Shown here: in pieces, positions 44,516-52,200 of the stretch
Layout of the letters: every line of letters starts with the position of its first letter
Numbering within the stretch: the stretch's first letter is position 1
Assembly (NCBI RefSeq): GCF_007990775.1
Contig: NZ_BJXB01000007.1
Coordinates: 124,001-188,000 of the forward strand
From: Deinococcus cellulosilyticus NBRC 106333 = KACC 11606
Lineage (GTDB): Bacteria; Deinococcota; Deinococci; Deinococcales; Deinococcaceae
Length of the DNA: 64,000 nucleotides
Reading direction: 5' to 3'
Notes under the pieces: generated by a model
What the model was told of the DNA's origin: nothing
The model's database searches: none
The model's input: the letters and a program-made list of their open reading frames with translations, nothing else
Made by a program: the position numbers and the translations under genes

Positions 44516-47122
44516 TTATTTTTTCAGGCGGGTGACCTCCAGCGTCTGCTCCAGCGTCACCTGTCCATCCACCCGCACCTGCACCTGAATCAGGTTGAGG
44601 CCATCTGCAAGCATGACGCGCTGCACAAATTTGCCGTTGCGCAAGACAGCCTGCTGACCATTGATGCGCAACTCCATGTTCTCACCGGGGCCGAGCCGTT
44701 CCACCTCACCTTGCAGCACCACGTGTCTGGCATCCACGGTGCTGCGGTGTTTCACCCCTTCAAGCTGCATGCGCACAGCCCGCACCGGGTCTCCCACCTG
44801 AAACGCCTTTGCCAGTCCCTGCCGTTTGCTGCGGCTTCCAGAAGCGTCCAGTGCAGAGAGCACAAAGCCTCCCCGGGGAATCAGGCTGTCGTTGTCCTGC
44901 GGGCTCGCGAAATTCCAGTCCCTGGCCTGCTGCAGGTTCTTGCCTGAAACCACCCGGCCCTGTGCATCCACAGTGACCTCGACCCCGAACTTTGTGGTGG
45001 AGGTGCTTGCCCCGTAAGCCTGGGTGTAAAGCACCAGTTGCCCCGTTCCTCTTGGCACGTTCACCCCGTCCAGGGTCAACGGGACACCAGAGGGGGTGCT
45101 CACCGAAATCCAGCTTTGCCGGGTGTACTGCTGGTCTGCGAGACCTGCCCGGATGGTGTCCAGGTTGGCGGTGCTGTACTCAAAAAGCAGGATGCCACTG
45201 CTGTAGGTGCGGTGCAGTTGCAGCAGTTCACGCAGAAGGTCAGGGTCGGAGAGGTTTTCGAGGCCCACCCCGCCAAGCAGGGGTTTGTGGTCCTTTGAGA
45301 CGATCCCGGCAATGGTGAGGTCCTGCAGGACACTGAAAGGATCGTTCTGGTAGGTCCCCAGCATCACGAAATCCAGAGCTGGAAGGTAACCGGTCTGGCT
45401 GTACTCGGGGGTGTAGATCCGCCCGTTGACCAGTGAGAGGCGCGGATCGTACTGGAATTCCGGGCTGGCCCAGTTGATGCCCACCTCATACAGGTTGTCG
45501 TAGGAAGGACCGACGTACTGGCCCAGTTGCAGGTCCCGGCCCTTTGCCTTGTAACGGTCCACCACAGTGCGAACTTCTTTGACAAAGCTGCCAATCACCC
45601 CTGCACGGAACGTCCACCAGTCGTTGTAAAGGGGACCTTCCTGGCGGGCAAAACTGCCATCCGGTTGCTGCACCCAGCGGTACACATCGTCCGGCCAGCG
45701 GGACACCGCCTTCCCAAGAGGCTTCAGGTGCCCATCGAACGCCTCACGGGTGTAGGTGGAGAAATCTGCAAAGCCCCCATCAAACCTCGTGCGGTCCAGA
45801 ATCAGACCGTCCACATCGTAATTTTTGAGGATTTCCTCGATGGTTTTCAGCTGCATGTCCCGCACCTGATGGTGCACCGGGTTCACGAACAGCACCACCC
45901 TGCCGGGACCTTTGCTCTGCCGGACCGGGAGGATCTGGCCTCCGTCCTCCGGGCGGTACACCTGCTCTTCCCAGGTCGGATGCTGCTGGATCAGGGCACT
46001 TTCCTGCATGCTGCCCTCCCCGAAGGTGTTGATGGCGGCGTACAGTTTGAGGCCCAGCAGGTGCGCCCCACGCACAAATTCAGCCAGCAAATCCAGGTTG
46101 GGGTTTGCCCCCTGGCGGGCAGCAGACACCATGCTGCTGACGTGGGGCCTCCCGGTCAGGTCGTTTTTCAGGTAGCTGACAAAACCCTCGTAGCCTTTCA
46201 CGTCCAGCGCAATGTGGGTGATGCCGCTGTTCTTGGCTTTCACCAGGTACTGGTAGATGTCTTCCCTGCTGCGCAGACGCATGCTGGTGTACTGCTCCAT
46301 CCACATGAAGACAGGCTGGGAGACCTGTGGGGCGGGCTTCACCTGCCGGATCAACTGGCTGCGTTCGATTTTCTGTCCGGCCCTGAGCAGGGTGAAGCCC
46401 AGTTCATTCAGTCCGGGTTTCAGGCTGGCCTGCACCGTGAAAGATCCGTCCCCCTGCACTTCCACAGGCTGACCCTGGAAGGTGATGGGCATCGGCTGAT
46501 CTGGCAGGTAAGGATAGATTCTGCCCCCCAGCACCACCTCTTGATCGGTGGTGCTGAAGACCTGCGCTCCTTTCAATTGCAAGATGGGCCTGACGGTGTT
46601 TCCTGCAACACGCTGCACCGTGACCTCCTGTTGATCGGCCAGCAGGTGCACCCGGGCTCCGGGTTTCATGCGGGTTGCCACGAATTTCTTGAAGTTGTGT
46701 TTCTGGTAGCTGGTGTCAAAAGCCAGCACCACGTAACCCCCATCTGGAATGGGCAGTGGCGTGGGCTCCTTCTCCCACACCGGAACCTGCCCTTCACTGG
46801 AGGGGTTCACCACACCTGTCACCTGTCCAGCGGCATTGACCTGTGCTCCAACGGCAAATCGGGGAATGGTCACCGAGTCCCCGAACACCCGTGAAAACAG
46901 CGCAAGGTAATTGGAGGTGTTGTGGGCGAAATCTTCCATCACGGCTTCATTGACGAACCCAATCCTCTGCCGTTCCACCGGAGGGTCCAGGGTTTCAATT
47001 TCCAGCACAATCTGAGAAGGGTCAATGCCAGCACCCGGGGTGGCATCCTGGGCAAATGCAGGTGCTGTGAGCAGCAACAGTCCCAGGGGGATCAGGGAGA
47101 TGCGGACCTTGTGGTTTTTCAC
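44516..47122 (-). CDS. Secreted GHL10-like glycoside-hydrolase-fold protein with NAGPA-type region
   Basis: 868 aa from a GTG (VKNHKVRISL) directly before the signal peptide (LIPLGLLLLTAPAFAQ); TATAAT lies 9 nt upstream. N-terminal beta domains carry Ig-like segments. A TIM-barrel of the GHL10/DUF4015 type spans about residues 280-600 (THIALDVKGYEGFVSYL, LLGLKLYAAINTF, NYDVDGLILDRTRFDGGF, YVGPSYDNLYEVGINWASPEF, GYLPALDFVMLGTY). A following segment (GVNVPRGTGQLVLYTQAYGAST...FVLSALD) is like the start of a phosphodiester-glycosidase (NAGPA) domain. A polysaccharide or cell-wall substrate is likely, not proven. Confidence 0.85.
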   Translation of the reverse strand: MKNHKVRISLIPLGLLLLTAPAFAQDATPGAGIDPSQIVLEIETLDPPVERQRIGFVNEAVMEDFAHNTSNYLALFSRVFGDSVTIPRFAVGAQVNAAGQVTGVVNPSSEGQVPVWEKEPTPLPIPDGGYVVLAFDTSYQKHNFKKFVATRMKPGARVHLLADQQEVTVQRVAGNTVRPILQLKGAQVFSTTDQEVVLGGRIYPYLPDQPMPITFQGQPVEVQGDGSFTVQASLKPGLNELGFTLLRAGQKIERSQLIRQVKPAPQVSQPVFMWMEQYTSMRLRSREDIYQYLVKAKNSGITHIALDVKGYEGFVSYLKNDLTGRPHVSSMVSAARQGANPNLDLLAEFVRGAHLLGLKLYAAINTFGEGSMQESALIQQHPTWEEQVYRPEDGGQILPVRQSKGPGRVVLFVNPVHHQVRDMQLKTIEEILKNYDVDGLILDRTRFDGGFADFSTYTREAFDGHLKPLGKAVSRWPDDVYRWVQQPDGSFARQEGPLYNDWWTFRAGVIGSFVKEVRTVVDRYKAKGRDLQLGQYVGPSYDNLYEVGINWASPEFQYDPRLSLVNGRIYTPEYSQTGYLPALDFVMLGTYQNDPFSVLQDLTIAGIVSKDHKPLLGGVGLENLSDPDLLRELLQLHRTYSSGILLFEYSTANLDTIRAGLADQQYTRQSWISVSTPSGVPLTLDGVNVPRGTGQLVLYTQAYGASTSTTKFGVEVTVDAQGRVVSGKNLQQARDWNFASPQDNDSLIPRGGFVLSALDASGSRSKRQGLAKAFQVGDPVRAVRMQLEGVKHRSTVDARHVVLQGEVERLGPGENMELRINGQQAVLRNGKFVQRVMLADGLNLIQVQVRVDGQVTLEQTLEVTRLKK

Positions 47123-47190
47123 GATGAAGCCATTATAGGGGGGCAGGTTCAGCCTTTTTGTGTGAATCCATGGACTGTACACAGCTCAGG

Positions 47191-47220
47191 TTTTTGGAGC
47201 TTCAAAAATCCAGAGCTGCA
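47191..47220. repeat. 30-bp intergenic repeat, copy 1
   Basis: Starts TTTTTGGAGCT and ends AAAATCCAGAGCTGCA. It matches copy 2 at 48232-48261 at 26 of 30 bases, in the same orientation. The two copies flank the HAD gene. Confidence 0.6.
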
Positions 47221-47238
47221 AGAGAATTGCGTGTTTCG

Positions 47239-48030
47239 TCATCTCTTGAGCTGGAAACCCTGTGCAACAAAACGGTCCAGCCACTCTGGCAGGCCAACCA
47301 GCGGACAGCTCACCTGATCCTGGCAGATGCCATTCAGGTAAGGCATGTCTCCCACCTGAACGGCGTGACCTGCGGCCTGCAGCATTTCCAGGTCGTTGTC
47401 ACTGTCCCCAAATGCAATGGTTTCATCCATCGACACCTGCAGCAATTCTGCGATGGTCTGCAAGGTCAGGTGTTTTTTCGCCTGACGTGCATACAGGTTC
47501 ACACAATCGGTGTAAGGAGGAATCCCTCCGGTGACATTGAGGTCTGGCAGGGCTGAGAGCAGGCGTTCCCGCATGATTGGCGCATCCTCACCCATGAACA
47601 TCACATGCAAAACGTCATGGTCTGCCATGTCCGTAAGGGGGAGGATGTGCCCTCCTGGCCGCCCCGGGTCCCATCTCGGGTCATCACAATCGAAAACAAA
47701 ATTCACAGGACGGTCTGTGATGGCAGATCCCACCACGGTGAGTTTCAAATCCCCCAGCAAATCCAGCGCGGTCTGCACTTCAATTTCTGAGAGAAAATGC
47801 CGGGACACGCATCTGTCAGCCACAAAAATGCGGTTGCCGTTTCCCAGAGCCCAGGCATCAGGCTGAACAAGGTCCAGAATCTGTGGAGGCAGCACAAAAC
47901 GACCCGTGATCAGTGCGATCTTGCATTCTTGCTGCCTGAGGGTCTTCAGTTGTTCTGCAAGCTGGGGGGCATGGGTTTTGGTGGATTCGTCGATCAGGGT
48001 TCCATCAAGGTCAAATGCAAGAAGAGGCAT
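47239..48030 (-). CDS. HAD-superfamily Cof-type phosphatase
   Basis: 263 aa from MPLLAFDLDGT. TATATT ends 7 nt before this ATG on the minus strand, so the message is probably leaderless; the longer open frame upstream is not coding. HAD motif I FDLDGTLID, motif II LITGR, Lys in KKHLTLQTIAELL, and motif IV AFGDSDNDLEML are present, with a C2-type cap. Substrates of this group are sugar phosphates, nucleotides or flavin phosphates. A 30-bp repeat lies on each side. Confidence 0.93.
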   Translation of the reverse strand: MPLLAFDLDGTLIDESTKTHAPQLAEQLKTLRQQECKIALITGRFVLPPQILDLVQPDAWALGNGNRIFVADRCVSRHFLSEIEVQTALDLLGDLKLTVVGSAITDRPVNFVFDCDDPRWDPGRPGGHILPLTDMADHDVLHVMFMGEDAPIMRERLLSALPDLNVTGGIPPYTDCVNLYARQAKKHLTLQTIAELLQVSMDETIAFGDSDNDLEMLQAAGHAVQVGDMPYLNGICQDQVSCPLVGLPEWLDRFVAQGFQLKR

Positions 48031-48231
48031 ACTGCCCAATATAGTGGGCCTCTTGCACCTCTCGTGGTGGTGACACAGACATCTGGGTCCAGACCTGCCA
48101 CAAAAAATCCGGGTTCGACGCACCTGTGTCACCCGGAAAAGGAAAGGATTGCAGGTCACGTGGGTCTGCGACCTGCTGCTCACCGACATTGTGAGCCTCT
48201 TCTGTCAAGTTCAGGTCAGAATGCAGGCCAG

Positions 48232-48261
48232 TTTTTGGAGCTCTGAAAATCCAGAGCTCCA
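48232..48261. repeat. 30-bp intergenic repeat, copy 2
   Basis: The counterpart of copy 1. Here GGAGCTCTG and CAGAGCTCC form a perfect 9-bp hairpin with a 6-nt loop, which in copy 1 is partly lost. Confidence 0.62.
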
Positions 48262-48278
48262 GAGATTGCAGGGCCAGT

Positions 48279-48545
48279 CTAAAACAACTCTCCTTTTTCC
48301 CACGCTTTGAACACCAGACCCCTGCCCTGCTGAAAGTCTTCAAGCTGGGAAAGGGCGTCCATGGCTGCCTCAAGCAGCAGCACTTCGGTTTGCAGCATTT
48401 CCAGAGATTCACCATCCTGCTGAAGGTGCCTCTGGTATTCTTCAGGAGAAAGTTCCTGCAGTTTGTTGAGGTAACCCGTCAGCAGGGCACGCTGCAGTTT
48501 CAGGTCCTGCAAGGTGCTCTTGTGGGTGCGGGTGTGGGGTTTCAT
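48279..48545 (-). CDS. Small helical protein, uncharacterised
   Basis: 88 aa from MKPHTRTHKSTLQDL. Mostly charged helices (LKLQRALLTGYLNKLQELSPEEYQRHLQQDGESLEMLQTEVLLLE region), likely a two-helix hairpin or coiled coil. GAGGGGG lies about 10 nt upstream of the ATG. I do not recognise the family. The 30-bp repeat copy 2 lies directly after its end and may provide a stop hairpin. Confidence 0.58.
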   Translation of the reverse strand: MKPHTRTHKSTLQDLKLQRALLTGYLNKLQELSPEEYQRHLQQDGESLEMLQTEVLLLEAAMDALSQLEDFQQGRGLVFKAWEKGELF

Positions 48546-48729
48546 GCAAGGTGCCCCCTCAGGATGCAATGAAAGCTGGATGTTTCCAGCGCACGAAAAA
48601 CAGGCATCTCCGAACCACGGGTTGTGGGATCTGTCCAGATCGGATTGATCTGGATTTTTTTATTCTACAACGGAATGGTGGGGTTGCCCATTCCGGAATT
48701 CCAGATCAACATCCCACTTGATCAGACAG

Positions 48730-48758
48730 AAAAGGCCCCAGAGCAGTCCTCTGAGGCC
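48730..48758 (-). terminator. Terminator of the 40-aa peptide gene
   Basis: On the minus strand GGCCTCAGAG and CTCTGGGGCC form a 10-bp stem with one G-T pair, followed by TTTT. It lies 15 nt after the stop of the small gene. Confidence 0.75.
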
Positions 48759-48773
48759 AGGCTTGCAGGGGTT

Positions 48774-48896
48774 TCAGTAAAACAATCGGGTCCAGCGCAC
48801 ACTGGATTCACGTCCCCGCACCGAGCACATCTGGCTGAGCACCACTGCACCTACCAGTCCTGCCAGCACCAGAAGGGACCACAGCACCTTTGTCAT
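48774..48896 (-). CDS. 40-aa single-pass membrane peptide
   Basis: MTKVLWSLLVLAGLVGAVVL, then SQMCSVRGRESSVRWTRLFY. One hydrophobic helix (residues ~4-22) follows a short basic start, and a basic tail follows it. GGAGG lies 10 nt before the ATG and a terminator comes 15 nt after the stop, so the unit has its own expression signals. It is too short for routine gene calling. Function unknown; a membrane-associated regulatory peptide or a toxin-like peptide are both possible, with no antisense RNA or partner seen. Confidence 0.6.
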   Translation of the reverse strand: MTKVLWSLLVLAGLVGAVVLSQMCSVRGRESSVRWTRLFY

Positions 48897-48995
48897 CAGA
48901 ACATGACCTCCTACAAAAGCAGTGTACCTGCATCGGTGCGCTTCACTCTGAAGGGTTTCCCACGTTCCGAGCTTTTGATGCTGTGGGCGATTTCT

Positions 48996-49313
48996 TCAGC
49001 TGCTTCCGTGGCTTTCCACAGTGATGTATTCCCTGTGGAAATGCTCCTCTTGAAGCATGGGGAGCCCTACCGATTGCCAGTAAAACACGCAGTCGCGGAT
49101 CACCTGCAACACCTGGGCGTCCTGGTTGTGCTGCAAGAACCCCTGGGTGAGGACCAGCGAGACCCCCCGGGCAGGCACCTCACGAAGAACCGTCAGAACG
49201 ATGCTGGATGCGACATCCATCTCACTGCGCACCATCAGGCCTGGATCGGTGAAGGCCACCACCTGCTGGAGGTACTTTCCGAGTTGGTCTGTGGTTCGGG
49301 AGGTGACTTCCAT
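48996..49313 (-). CDS. Uncharacterised 105-aa protein
   Basis: MEVTSRTTDQLGKYLQQVVAFTDPGLM..., with a mixed alpha/beta look (VASSIVLTVLREVPARGVSLVLTQGFL, VLQVIRDCVFYWQSVGLP). TAAGAT ends 6 nt before the ATG on the minus strand, a leaderless promoter supporting a real gene. Its 3' end lies 99 bp before the start of the 40-aa peptide gene. I do not recognise the family. Confidence 0.55.
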   Translation of the reverse strand: MEVTSRTTDQLGKYLQQVVAFTDPGLMVRSEMDVASSIVLTVLREVPARGVSLVLTQGFLQHNQDAQVLQVIRDCVFYWQSVGLPMLQEEHFHREYITVESHGSS

Positions 49314-49369
49314 GGCTTCATCTTAAATCCAGAGCAGGCCTTCATTTTGTTGATTTTCCAACAGCTGCC

Positions 49370-49744
49370 CTATTCTGCTTCAGTGACCTTCAAGAAGGCC
49401 TCAATCCGCTGTCGAGGGGTGGCATGGGCAAGCCTGTACCAGGCTTTCTCTGGTGACAGTGTGCTTCCCTGGACCAGTTCGAAGAGGATCTCGGCATAAC
49501 GTTTTTCCAGTTCCTGCTCTTCCAGAAAGCGTTGAAGCTGCACTGAGAGGGGATCTTCAAGCAGAAAGTTTGGAAGGCCCATCAGGGTCTCACCTTTGAA
49601 CCACGCGTGGTATTGCCAGTTTGAGCCAAATTCCCACAGGTGAGGTTTCCATTGCCATCCCAGACGCTTGCAGCACAGCGCATTGAGTTCCCGGTCTGGC
49701 AGCAGGTCATAAGGCACAGGAACAACATACGTGTGGGTGAGCAA
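49370..49744 (-). CDS. Uncharacterised 124-aa protein with TTG start
   Basis: The frame opens with a TTG 6 nt after AAAGAG. The protein (THTYVVPVPYDLLPDRELNALCCKRLGWQWKPHLWEFGSNWQYHAW) is rich in aromatic residues at the start and helical at the end (VQLQRFLEEQELEKRYAEILFELVQ, PEKAWYRLAHATPRQRIEAFLK). I do not recognise a family. No in-frame ATG occurs before residue ~55, so the TTG or a GTG near residue 10 must be the start. Confidence 0.55.
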   Translation of the reverse strand: MLTHTYVVPVPYDLLPDRELNALCCKRLGWQWKPHLWEFGSNWQYHAWFKGETLMGLPNFLLEDPLSVQLQRFLEEQELEKRYAEILFELVQGSTLSPEKAWYRLAHATPRQRIEAFLKVTEAE

Positions 49745-49850
49745 AATGTCTCTTTATTTTCTTCATGGTTGTATCGGTCTGGGCGACACACAACAATTCA
49801 GAAAACGCAGCGCTTTCAGTTTCAACTCAGGTGTGGCACACTGATCCCAT

Positions 49851-50102
49851 ATGGGGCAAATTGTGCACAAATTCAAGATCATGTCCCGCTCGGGCACCTC
49901 ACGCTGGACGGTCGATGCCCTTTCTTCCTGGATCGAAGTGCTGACCGGACATCAGGTGAACATCCGTGACCTGACCCGCTCAGGCTGGTTCACCACCCGA
50001 AAAGTCCTCACCTTCGAACTCCAGTTCAGTGGCACCCCCGAAGAGGCCCAGTCTTTTTTGTCGGTGATCCAGCAGCACTTTAAAGTTGAACCCCTGGCCT
50101 GA
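49851..50102 (+). CDS. Small uncharacterised protein, paralogue of the 25.5-kb protein
   Basis: 83 aa. It aligns over its full length with the 82-aa protein at 25544-25792, sharing an L..W...LTG..V.I start, a central Trp, paired Arg, an EEA..F helix and the IQQH end. CACACT lies 8 nt before the ATG, a weak leaderless signal; a second in-frame ATG is found at 49881. This is best regarded as a member of a lineage-specific small-protein family. Confidence 0.6.
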   Translation: MGQIVHKFKIMSRSGTSRWTVDALSSWIEVLTGHQVNIRDLTRSGWFTTRKVLTFELQFSGTPEEAQSFLSVIQQHFKVEPLA

Positions 50103-50304
50103 ACCGATGGAGTGAATCCAGAACTGCTCAGCACATCGATCTCCTGCTGAGCAGTTCTTTGCGTCCAGTCCAGAGTTTGATTTTCATTTGAGCCTTCAAT
50201 CTGACCAGGGTCATGGTTTGCACTTGCCTCCAGAATCCAGGGGCCGGATGAATTGTCTGGACAGTTTTTCAATGCTCATCCACAGACAAAATGCCTTCTG
50301 AACC

Positions 50305-50808
50305 TCAGCGATGCAGGTCTTTCCACACGGGTATGAAAATCATGTCCGTGGTCCCCTTCAAAAAGAGCTCTGCCTCTTTAAATGCAAAAGATGTGTTGAC
50401 CGCGATCTCTTCCCTGCCATGCTGAAAAATCAAAGGCTCATCCAGACCTTTGTACTTCATTGGGGCTGCAGAAAGATACACGAAATACCTGACCCCATCT
50501 TTTCCCAGAACCTTGACATCCATCAGCATGATGGTTGCATACAGTCTCAGGTCATTGTCCGAACACTTTCCCTCCTCGATGATCGGTATTTTGGCCTTAT
50601 TGAGCGCAGATCGGATGTAAGTTTTGATGGTCTTCTCACGGGCCTCGTCGTGGACATAAGGCTCTGGCATCACCATGACAGTGGGATCACAGATCTTGTT
50701 GAAAAACTTCAAGTTGGAAGAGGACACCGCTGGATACTGTGCATGTGCACCAGAAGAAAGCATGGAAACCAGAAGGACCGGGCGCATCACGTGGCGAAAG
50801 AAGTTCAT
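50305..50808 (-). CDS. Secreted uncharacterised protein
   Basis: 167 aa. Signal peptide MNFFRHVMRPVLLVSMLSSGAHAQ. The mature part has two Cys (KICDPT and EEGKCSD) that could form a disulfide, and beta-type segments (DLRLYATIMLMDVKVLGKDGVRYFVYLSA, FAFKEAELFLKG). TAAACT ends 7 nt before the ATG on the minus strand, so the message is likely leaderless. I do not recognise the family; similar lengths and layout occur in Deinococcus hypothetical proteins. Confidence 0.65.
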   Translation of the reverse strand: MNFFRHVMRPVLLVSMLSSGAHAQYPAVSSSNLKFFNKICDPTVMVMPEPYVHDEAREKTIKTYIRSALNKAKIPIIEEGKCSDNDLRLYATIMLMDVKVLGKDGVRYFVYLSAAPMKYKGLDEPLIFQHGREEIAVNTSFAFKEAELFLKGTTDMIFIPVWKDLHR

Positions 50809-50919
50809 CTTGACCAGTTTAATCGGTGGAGCAGAACATGGATGAACACCTGTACCTTCCAGTTCTTTCTGGGTTCTCCCTCTGAAATTCCAATGTTCGC
50901 TTTGATCCCAGCAGACACT

Positions 50920-51843
50920 CTACTTCTTGATCTGGTTGCGCCCGTCCTGCTTGGCCTGCTGCAGGAGTTCCTCTGATTTTCCCAGCATCGCTTCTGGACT
51001 GCCCAGCGTCAGGTCACTGCACAAACCTCCGCTGAGGGTCACCTGCATGCGTGGATCGATGTGGGCCCACATGTGCCCGGACACCTGGGACAGCAGCCGG
51101 TTGCAGAGTTGCAGTGCGGCCTCTGGGGGGGTGCAGGGGAGCAGCAGCACAAATCCTCCTCCACCATAGCGGGCCACCACGTCCATCTCCCGAACGCTGG
51201 ATTGCAGGATGTGGGCAATGTCCTGCAACACCTGGTCTCCTGCAACATGCGAGTGCTGGTCATTGAGGCTCCTGAAGTGGTCCACATCCAGCAGGGCCAC
51301 ACTGAGTTTCTCCCCGTAACGCACAGCCCGCATGTACTCCACATAAAACACTTCACAGAAATGCTGCCTGTTGTAAATCCCGGTCAGGGGGTCCACCCTC
51401 GCCTGTCGTTCCAGCGATTCCCTGTGTTTTTGCACTTCTGCCTGCAGGCCCTGCAGTTCCCGGGTCTGCCGGGTGAGGGTCCGTTGCAGGTTGCGCAGAT
51501 GCCCTGCCAGCACCGCCACCAGCAGACCAACCAGCAGGGTGGGGATTTGCAGTGCGTACTTCAGTGGGACGCCCAGGCGGGAAGACAGCACCCACACCGT
51601 GATCCCATGACCGATCAGTGCAAACAGGATGCCTGCGCTCCTTCCACCTGACCAGGCCAGCAAAGCCACCACCACGAAGGCCAGAAGCACCGATTCTGTG
51701 CCGAACTGGGTGTACAGCAACGGCAGAAACGCCAGATGAAGTGCCCACAAAACCAGGCCTGCCAGAAAAAACAGCAGCCAGGACGGCCTGAGGCCTCTGG
51801 ATTTTGCAGGTTTCACAGCTGTCTGTTCAGCCGCAGCGTTCAA
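50920..51843 (-). CDS. Degenerate GGDEF membrane protein, probable c-di-GMP receptor
   Basis: 307 aa from a TTG 8 nt after GGAGG; both lie within the end of the upstream gene. About four membrane helices (SWLLFFLAGLVLWALHLAFLPLL, VLLAFVVVALLAWSGG, FALIGHGITVWVL, IPTLLVGLLVAVLAGHL) and a coiled segment precede a GGDEF domain (VDPLTGIYNRQHFCEVF). The active loop reads GGGGF (227-231) instead of GGDEF, which removes the catalytic acids, while the inhibitory site REMD (218-221) stays five residues before it. It should bind but not make c-di-GMP. Confidence 0.85.
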   Translation of the reverse strand: MNAAAEQTAVKPAKSRGLRPSWLLFFLAGLVLWALHLAFLPLLYTQFGTESVLLAFVVVALLAWSGGRSAGILFALIGHGITVWVLSSRLGVPLKYALQIPTLLVGLLVAVLAGHLRNLQRTLTRQTRELQGLQAEVQKHRESLERQARVDPLTGIYNRQHFCEVFYVEYMRAVRYGEKLSVALLDVDHFRSLNDQHSHVAGDQVLQDIAHILQSSVREMDVVARYGGGGFVLLLPCTPPEAALQLCNRLLSQVSGHMWAHIDPRMQVTLSGGLCSDLTLGSPEAMLGKSEELLQQAKQDGRNQIKK

Positions 51844-52099
51844 GGAACCAGCCTCCAGATTCTTCAGGCCTGGACAGAATGGACAGGTGCACCGGTTCAC
51901 TGACGTACAGGAAACCGCCGTCCAGATCCCGGCAGGTTCCGGTGTAGGTCCATTCGGCAGTGTCCTGCAGCAGGTCAACATGGTGGGGATGGATCAGGTG
52001 AACCCTTCCCTGCAGTGTGACTTTCCCTGCCACCTGAACTTGCTCCACCTGCCCGGTGACCGGGCATCCATTGAGGTAACCATGTTGCTGACGTGTCAT
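51827..52099 (-). CDS. Uncharacterised 90-aa protein coupled to the degenerate GGDEF gene
   Basis: 90 aa from MTRQQHGYLNG; TAATGT ends 7 nt before the ATG, a leaderless promoter. Mainly strands (GQVEQVQVAGKVTLQGRVHLI, WTYTGTCRDLDGGFLYVSEPVHL), and the C-terminus ends GGWFLERCG. Its last 17 bp overlap the GGDEF gene, and the ribosome site for that gene lies inside it, so the two proteins are coupled and may act together. I do not recognise the family; a small beta-barrel of the PilZ size is possible but the PilZ motifs are not seen. Confidence 0.58.
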   Translation of the reverse strand: MTRQQHGYLNGCPVTGQVEQVQVAGKVTLQGRVHLIHPHHVDLLQDTAEWTYTGTCRDLDGGFLYVSEPVHLSILSRPEESGGWFLERCG

Positions 52100-52200
52100 A
52101 TTTACCACATTAATGATAGGGCCTGTCAGGATTCTGAACAAAACCTGTTCAGACCTTTCAAACCCTTCTCTCACACTGTGGCTGGACCGCCAGCGGAGGT

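Noticed and set aside
45527..46894. 455-residue plus-strand open frame
   Set aside because: Antisense to the secreted GHL10-like gene, which has a signal peptide and recognisable barrel motifs.
49851..50102. Toxin-antitoxin pair formed by the neighbouring small genes at 49-50 kb
   Set aside because: The genes are on different strands with separate promoters, and no toxin or antitoxin motif is seen.
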